DNA of 64,000 bases from Anas platyrhynchos (lineage: Eukaryota; Chordata; Aves; Anseriformes; Anatidae). The DNA is taken from assembly GCF_047663525.1 (NCBI RefSeq), contig NC_092588.1, positions 135,276,501-135,340,500 of the forward strand, written 5' to 3'. The notes under the pieces are model-generated. The model was not told the DNA's origin, made no database searches, and saw nothing but the letters and a program-made list of their open reading frames with translations. A program made the position numbers and the translations under genes. Within the stretch, counting starts at the first letter, position 1; each line of letters opens with the position of its first letter. This document shows, piece after piece, positions 60,636 through 64,000 of this stretch.

Positions 60636-62891
60636 TATATATTATTATTTTTGCTGACTCCAAGATGAACTTCCTGGCATGTGTCTAGTGCTAGCACTTG
60701 TGCTGTTACAGCTACACAAGAAGTCTGAGCACCTTTTGCACTGCAAAGTCACAAGTAAAGGGAAAAAAAATAAAAAAAAAAAAGAGACTATGAAGGCTGA
60801 ATTACTCTATGTGAAACCCCAAGTCCATCAATCGGTATACCAAATTCCATGCTGACATTTTTTGGCTTGTGAATCTTTAGAATACTTGGGAAGGCTGCCC
60901 TGGTATGTCAGATAGACCTAGGTCTGCAGGCCTGCCTTCACTTCAGTTCTCACGCTCAGCAGCTTTGCTAGAGACAAGTCAAACGAGGAACAGAACTGTG
61001 TCTTTTAAATGTCTCAGTGAAGTGAACCCAAGTAAACATAATTACCTTTGTACTTTAGTCCCTTGTAACTAGAAGTCTTTAAGTTGATTTGGCTCTGAGT
61101 ACCTGCCTTGAACAATCACGAGGCATTATTTTCTCTAGCTGAAAAGCTTGTTCAAGTGGTTCCTGACTTGCTCCACCCCTATCTGTAAGTTTGCTATTCT
61201 CTTAGCTGTGTTACAAACCCATGACATACATATAATGATAAAAATTATTCAGGTTAAATAAAACAATTACATATTACCACTCTCAAAGACTTTTTCTTCT
61301 TTTAAGCCAAATCATTGCTATGATGCAGCCGATAGCATAACCATCCAAATTGTCCCATATATACAATCAAAGGAGTGATCAACTGCAATCGTGGCAGGAA
61401 ACAGCAGCAGTCTTTTAAAGTGGCTTTGCCAACAAAGAAAATATAATTTCAAACTAGCTTCATATAATAAATATAATTTCAAATATAACTTCAACACTTT
61501 GGGTGTCTCTATAGGGGAGTATTCAGAGAAACTAATGTCAGTTAATTACATTTGTTATTTCAATGCACAATTAAAGCATATTAAACCTCATCTCAAAACT
61601 TCTCAGCTAGGAGTAAACAACTTAATTAAGCTTGTTTAGATTTGAATTTATTCAAGAAAATTAGTCAGAAAATTAACTGAACAGTACAAAGACTCTTACT
61701 TTCCAACAGAATTGACCTTGCCTGGCATTCTTCAGGAAAACAGCTGATGTGATCTGAACATACTCCTATCTAAACCTGAATGACTTTTTTATTATCAGGC
61801 CATAAGTAGACTGAACTAGGAAAATATACGTGCTACTTACAATGGGAGGAGCCATACAGAAATCTATTGTCCTTAAATTTATGTAGATTTACTTCAAAAT
61901 ATTTACTGAATCATGTAATTTATCTACATATTCTTATTTAGACTTTTAGTTAGTTAAAATCTGATAGTGGATGGGGGAGGCAACTTTTGGTCAGAATCTT
62001 TTGGGTTAAGTTATCTTTAGTTACACTAAAAAATTTAGCAAATCACAGTCTAATATAAGGCACAGCAGAATTCAAGCAAATTTGTATGAGTTTTATATCT
62101 CCTCCAAAAACTGACTTTAAAATAACATACCCTGTTATTATCTGTTTTCCTTACAAGTTCTGGTATGCAGTAGCTTCAGACATCGTGTTATAAAACAAGA
62201 AAGAAAATGCACTGTTTTGAAATCCTGTGCTACTCAGCTGCTTTTTGGTAACATTGAAGCCAACGTCAGTCTAGGAAGATCGATCAGAATGTTTTTCCTA
62301 TTCTGTCCCACAGATTTTCTCCTTTTCAGAATTTCTCCTGTTCTCACTTTTTGACAGAAAGGGATCTTAAGAAATAAAAATCTGTAAAAACTTTGTTTTA
62401 GAGAGATTGTTTCCCAGTTTACTGGCCTTGCCTCACTGCATTTCCTCTAGCCTTACAGCCTGCAACACATCCAAGAAAGTCTGTGTAAACAAGCATAGGA
62501 GTAAAACTTCTCTTTAGATTTGACAATAGATTTGTTACTTTCTCCGAGCTTAACTTGAAAGATACAAAGAGCTGTGTTAAAATCATATGTTTTCCATATA
62601 TATAGTACAAAGCGGAGTACCTGCTGAGTATTTCACAGATTTCTGTCACAGTGTAACTGCTACAAATATAAATGTGTAAAATACCACAGACTTAAAGTAT
62701 TCTCTAACCTCTTTTTTGTCTAAAGCAGCATATTCAGCTTCAATGCTTTCAGCTTCGGGATCACGTGAAAATACCATTCGAGATTCCAGGTTAAGAGCCA
62801 GCTCTTTGTGGTGCTGTTTCTCTGCACAGTCACATGGGGTATCTTTATTTTCGTTTTCTGCAAACAAATCTCCACCATGTTTTACTAGAAG
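26006..62891 (-). CDS. ANKIB1: Ankyrin repeat and IBR domain-containing RBR E3 ligase, 3' 17 coding exons
   Basis: Minus-strand exons: 62709-62891, 55318-55435, 52073-52281, 49726-49814, 47943-48087, 46847-47013, 42730-42818, 41632-41762, 36736-36870, 36077-36163, 35918-35984, 35377-35522, 33602-33780, 32332-32383, 29080-29191, 27091-27224, 26006-26758. All phases join, giving 2796 nt and 931 residues. The human protein has about 1089, so roughly 160 N-terminal residues (start and most ankyrin repeats) lie beyond the right edge. Order: ankyrin end, linker, RING1 (from CDIC, visible residue 171), IBR, RING2 with CNHMQC, Ariadne-like helices, Arg-rich segment, UIM, acidic tail ending [11 protein letters not shown] ligases take ubiquitin from an E2 onto the RING2 cysteine (visible residue 370) and pass it to substrate. 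All zinc ligands I can trace are present. Confidence 0.97.
27091..27224 (-). CDS. ANKIB1: ANKIB1 exon: Ser-rich linker
   Basis: [20 protein letters not shown] then [20 protein letters not shown] and DSLQ, disordered. Donor CAG|GTATCT. Confidence 0.95.
29080..29191 (-). CDS. ANKIB1: ANKIB1 exon: Arg-rich segment
   Basis: [20 protein letters not shown] then [17 protein letters not shown]. The Arg cluster could be a nuclear signal or a membrane-proximal basic patch. Donor TTAG|GTATGG. Confidence 0.95.
29534..29555. repeat. (AC)n microsatellite
   Basis: Eleven near-perfect AC units in an ANKIB1 intron. Confidence 0.9.
31520..31600 (-). other. Exon-like in-phase segment encoding a membrane helix, within an ANKIB1 intron
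   Basis: On the minus strand, a strong acceptor (GCTGCTGTTTTCTTTTCAG) and a good donor (CTG|GTGAGA) bound exactly 81 bases without a stop. The flanking ANKIB1 exons end and start in phase 0, so inclusion would add 27 residues: [20 protein letters not shown] then LLVSIML. The mammalian protein I know has no such insert. It may be an optional cassette exon or chance. Confidence 0.35.
32332..32383 (-). CDS. ANKIB1: ANKIB1 small exon
   Basis: 52 bases encoding [17 protein letters not shown]. It ends in phase 0 at GAG|GTAAAC. In the known protein it is followed directly by EYAEF of the next exon. Confidence 0.95.
33602..33780 (-). CDS. ANKIB1: ANKIB1 exon: end of Ariadne-like region
   Basis: [20 protein letters not shown] through [15 protein letters not shown]. 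Conserved; phase 0 start, phase 2 end. Confidence 0.97.
34250..34622 (-). mobile_element. CR1 LINE fragment
   Basis: Plus-strand complement of a CR1 3' end: CATAGAATCATTAAGGTTGG, AGATCATCTGGTCCAACA, GTGACTCCACCACCTCCCTG, GAGCAGAAATGTCTCCTAAT and TAGAGAGCAATGAGGTCTGC. It lies in an ANKIB1 intron in the sense direction of the gene. Confidence 0.95.
35377..35522 (-). CDS. ANKIB1: ANKIB1 exon: Ariadne-like region
   Basis: [20 protein letters not shown] then [18 protein letters not shown] and FELMQ. Strongly conserved in vertebrates. Confidence 0.97.
35918..35984 (-). CDS. ANKIB1: ANKIB1 exon: coiled-coil segment
   Basis: [20 protein letters not shown] then SG; one base carries over to the next exon. 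Probable coiled coil. Donor GGAA|GTAAGT. Confidence 0.95.
36077..36163 (-). CDS. ANKIB1: ANKIB1 exon: Ariadne-like helix
   Basis: 29 codons, phase 0 at both ends: [20 protein letters not shown] then FKNHELSYQ. The charged heptad pattern fits the autoinhibitory helical region of Ariadne ligases. Confidence 0.95.
36736..36870 (-). CDS. ANKIB1: ANKIB1 exon: RING2 end
   Basis: [20 protein letters not shown] then [19 protein letters not shown]. It gives the last zinc ligands (CKYDFCWIC) and starts the Ariadne-like helical region. Acceptor TTCTGAAG. Confidence 0.97.
38268..38306 (+). mobile_element. CR1 3' tail remnant
   Basis: CTTCCCCTTCCAAGTCAGAT followed by ATTCTATGATTCTATGAA, the CR1 3' end octamer repeat, with no recognisable body. 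Confidence 0.5.
39789..40462 (+). mobile_element. CR1 LINE fragment, longest in window
   Basis: Runs from ACACTGGCTGAACAGGAGCC through GTGAGACCACACCTCGAGTA, TTCAGTGCTGGGCCCCTCAC, AAAGGACATCGAGTTGCT and GGAGACCTCATAGCTCTC to AACCTAAATG..ATGATTCTAC. These are remnants of the CR1 reverse-transcriptase frame end and 3' UTR, with frameshifts. An internal T run lies at 40161-40178. Confidence 0.95.
41632..41762 (-). CDS. ANKIB1: ANKIB1 exon: RING2 with catalytic cysteine
   Basis: [20 protein letters not shown] then [20 protein letters not shown]. In GCNHMQC the first Cys is the ubiquitin-accepting residue by analogy with HHARI Cys357. The acceptor is TCATAAAG, a weak pyrimidine tract. Confidence 0.97.
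41895..42015. repeat. TA-rich low-complexity tract
   Basis: Repeated TATATA, ACATAT and ATTATT runs able to form hairpins, in the intron next to the RING2 exon. Confidence 0.6.
42730..42818 (-). CDS. ANKIB1: ANKIB1 exon: end of IBR and linker to RING2
   Basis: [20 protein letters not shown] then KISEMKPEE. The Cys pair HEPCDC closes the IBR. Confidence 0.97.
42819..46846 (-). other. ANKIB1 intron, 4.0 kb
   Basis: AT-rich unique sequence. Frames up to about 100 codons near 45.7-46.6 kb have no motif, no splice support and biased composition. Confidence 0.5.
46847..47013 (-). CDS. ANKIB1: ANKIB1 exon: IBR domain
   Basis: [20 protein letters not shown], a Ser/Thr-rich insert, then [14 protein letters not shown]. 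It holds the WCPxPGC and CGxxHxFCW zinc motifs of the IBR. The donor is the less usual TG|GTTAGT. Confidence 0.97.
47335..47720 (+). mobile_element. CR1-type LINE fragment with atypical tail
   Basis: CR1 text (GTGAGGAGAGGTTGGGGATA, GGAGAAGAGGAGGCTGAGAG, CATGAGGAGAAATGTCAGTG, GATGGTCTCTGTGGGGCCCTTCCAA), but the tail is CTGAACTGAACTGAACC, not ATTCTATG, so it is a different subfamily. Confidence 0.8.
47735..47775. repeat. (GTTCC)n microsatellite
   Basis: CTGTTCCGTTCCGTTCTGTT then CCATTCCATTCCC, probably grown from the tail of the adjacent CR1. Confidence 0.8.
47943..48087 (-). CDS. ANKIB1: ANKIB1 exon: RING1, second part
   Basis: [20 protein letters not shown] then [19 protein letters not shown]. 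The CPAYDC pair completes RING1. Essentially identical to mammals. Confidence 0.97.
48088..52072 (-). other. ANKIB1 introns around RING1 exon
   Basis: Apart from the exon at 49726-49814 this is AT-rich unique sequence with A/T runs (51172-51188, 51364-51380). No other feature seen. Confidence 0.5.
49726..49814 (-). CDS. ANKIB1: ANKIB1 exon: RING1, first part
   Basis: [20 protein letters not shown] then HDFCRACWE. It supplies the C-x2-C and C-x-H-x2-C-x2-C zinc ligands of RING1, the E2-binding domain. Donor GAGGC|GTGAGT. Confidence 0.97.
52073..52281 (-). CDS. ANKIB1: ANKIB1 exon: pre-RING linker
   Basis: Begins [20 protein letters not shown], then a Pro/Ser/Thr-rich disordered stretch ([20 protein letters not shown]) up to GDIETAV. 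Locally GC-rich compared with the flanking introns. Confidence 0.95.
55318..55435 (-). CDS. ANKIB1: ANKIB1 exon: helical linker
   Basis: Encodes [20 protein letters not shown] through [10 protein letters not shown], nearly identical to the mammalian protein. It is a UBA-like helical segment ahead of RING1. Confidence 0.95.
60604..60650. repeat. Poly(T) plus TA tract
   Basis: 29 consecutive T then ATATATATATTATTATT. Confidence 0.9.
62709..62891 (-). CDS. ANKIB1: ANKIB1 exon: end of ankyrin region
   Basis: 61 codons, phase 0 at both ends: [20 protein letters not shown] then [17 protein letters not shown]. The LLVKHGGD...NKDTPCDCA pattern is an ankyrin repeat. Acceptor TTTTTCAG; donor GAG|GTTAGA. 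The exon 5' of it is not in the window. Confidence 0.95.
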
Positions 62892-63394
62892 CTGAAAAAT
62901 AAAACGTCAAGGTAAACAGTTATTAATCACCAGCTCTAATAGCTCCCTGAAGAAATGGCATGTCATTCAAGAAGAGAATAAAAAATTATGAGCAAGAAAA
63001 CAGAAAAAAGGGACAAATTTAATAGCAATTGCCTTTGAGAAACAAAGATTCTGTCATGAAATAGTTATTATATAACAATTGGATAAAACATTAATTAACC
63101 ATTGGATTATTAATAGATTAAATTATTATAACTGTTATTAAATAAATTACTGCTTGATTTCACTTATAATTATAATGCAATTCCATGGAACCACATCTCA
63201 GACATACATTACAAGGCAATGCTGTACAATACATCTCTGTTAGGGTTTGAATACTGAAGTTCTGCTGCTGATAAGGTCAATGCTCCACAGAAAATGAGGG
63301 GCCTGAGTTCATCAGGCACATGGCAAATTGAAGCTGCAGTCACCATTAAATATTCTTTGTATGTGGGTATAACTCCACCATTCTTCACAACACT

Positions 63395-63842
63395 GACCCG
63401 GTACAAAAAAGATAGGGATCTCCTGGAAAGGGTCCAGTGGAGTGCCTGGAGCATTTCCCCTGTGAGGAAAGGCTGAGAGACCTGGGTCTCTTTCGTCCTG
63501 AGAAAAGAAGACTGAGGGGAGATCTTATCAATGTTTAGACAGAGGGATTTGGACAACCTCTTTTCAGTGGTTTATGGGGACAGGACAAGGAACAATGGCC
63601 ACAAAATGGGTCACAAGAAGTTCTGCACCAACATATGAAAGGACTTCTTCACGGTGAGGGTGACAGAGCACTGGGACAGGCTGCCCAGGGAGGTTGTGGA
63701 GTCTCCTTCTCTGGAGATACTCAAGGCCCGTCTGGACGCCTACCTGGGCAGCCTGCTCTAGGAAGCCTGCTTTGGCAGGGGGGGTGGACCTGATGATCTC
63801 TTGAAGTCCCTTCCAACCCCTATAAATCTCTGATTCTGTGAC
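63395..63842 (+). mobile_element. CR1 LINE fragment
   Basis: Runs from CCGGTACAAAAAAGATAGGG through GAAAGGGTCCAGTGGAG, GGACAGGACAAGGAACAATG, CTGGGACAGGCTGCCCAGGG and GATGATCTCTTGAAGTCCCT to ATCTCTGATTCTGTGA. It lies in the ANKIB1 intron that continues past the right edge. Confidence 0.95.
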
Positions 63843-64000
63843 CCACTGGTGGTGACAGAACATGGGAGGATCCTCAGATAAGAGGGAAGATGGGGCACCA
63901 GTTCACAGACAGCACGTAACACTACTGGTTTACAGACATGTAAATGGTACTGTAAGCACACATGCTGGGTCACACCAAGCTTGTCAACGCTTGATACAAA

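Larger units (their letters stand above)
52282..62708 (-). other. Large ANKIB1 introns
   Basis: Apart from the exon at 55318-55435 I see no exon, CR1 or RNA gene. It holds a CA/GT Z-DNA-like tract at 56625-56660, a 29-base T run at 60604-60632 followed by TATATA, and a CT-rich patch at 55720-55760. Confidence 0.5.

Noticed and set aside
1-64000. tRNA, rRNA, CRISPR arrays, prokaryotic operons or origins
   Set aside because: None found by reading; the window is vertebrate nuclear DNA with split genes. Intronic snoRNAs cannot be excluded without a covariance-model search.

Overview
This is nuclear DNA from a bird. The evidence is eight to nine degenerate CR1 LINE fragments (several with the ATTCTATG-type 3' tail), a solo LTR of a common avian endogenous-retrovirus type (TGTCCTGGTTTC start, CCACAACA end), compact GT-AG introns and a GC-rich CpG-island promoter. 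I cannot settle the species. The genes match the vertebrate block ANKIB1 - GATAD1 - (TMBIM7) - PEX1, which in human lies at 7q21.2. ANKIB1 and GATAD1 are on the minus strand here.

Left part (1-11.6 kb, plus strand): an apparently intact, 11-exon gene of the TMBIM/Lifeguard (Bax-inhibitor-1-like) family, which I call TMBIM7 from its sequence and its place beside GATAD1. All splice phases agree and give 383 residues: a long hydrophilic N-terminal part of about 160 residues, then the multi-pass membrane domain. Its exon 2 lies in a tandem duplication. The other copy, at the window's left edge, has an early stop codon.

Middle (11.6-23.5 kb): a 56-bp tandem repeat at the TMBIM7 poly(A) signal, a solo LTR, then GATAD1 (5 exons, minus, 273 residues, tail-to-tail with TMBIM7) with a 29-glycine run next to its zinc finger. 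Its CpG island has a CR1 element inserted directly upstream. After that come about 5 kb of intergenic DNA with little recognisable content.

Right part (23.5-64 kb, minus strand): the last 17 coding exons of ANKIB1, an Ariadne-type RBR ubiquitin ligase. They encode 931 residues: the end of the ankyrin region, RING1, IBR, RING2 with its catalytic cysteine, the Ariadne-like helical region, a UIM and the acidic tail. The first exons lie beyond the right edge. One ANKIB1 intron holds an 81-base exon-like stretch, in phase on both sides, that would encode a membrane helix.

The three genes do not form an operon or a known pathway. They are a conserved syntenic block. GATAD1 is a chromatin reader subunit, ANKIB1 a ubiquitin ligase and TMBIM7 a putative membrane calcium-leak or cell-death modulator. 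The features most worth checking are the TMBIM7 gene with its altered calcium-gate residue and duplicated exon, and the candidate transmembrane cassette exon in ANKIB1.
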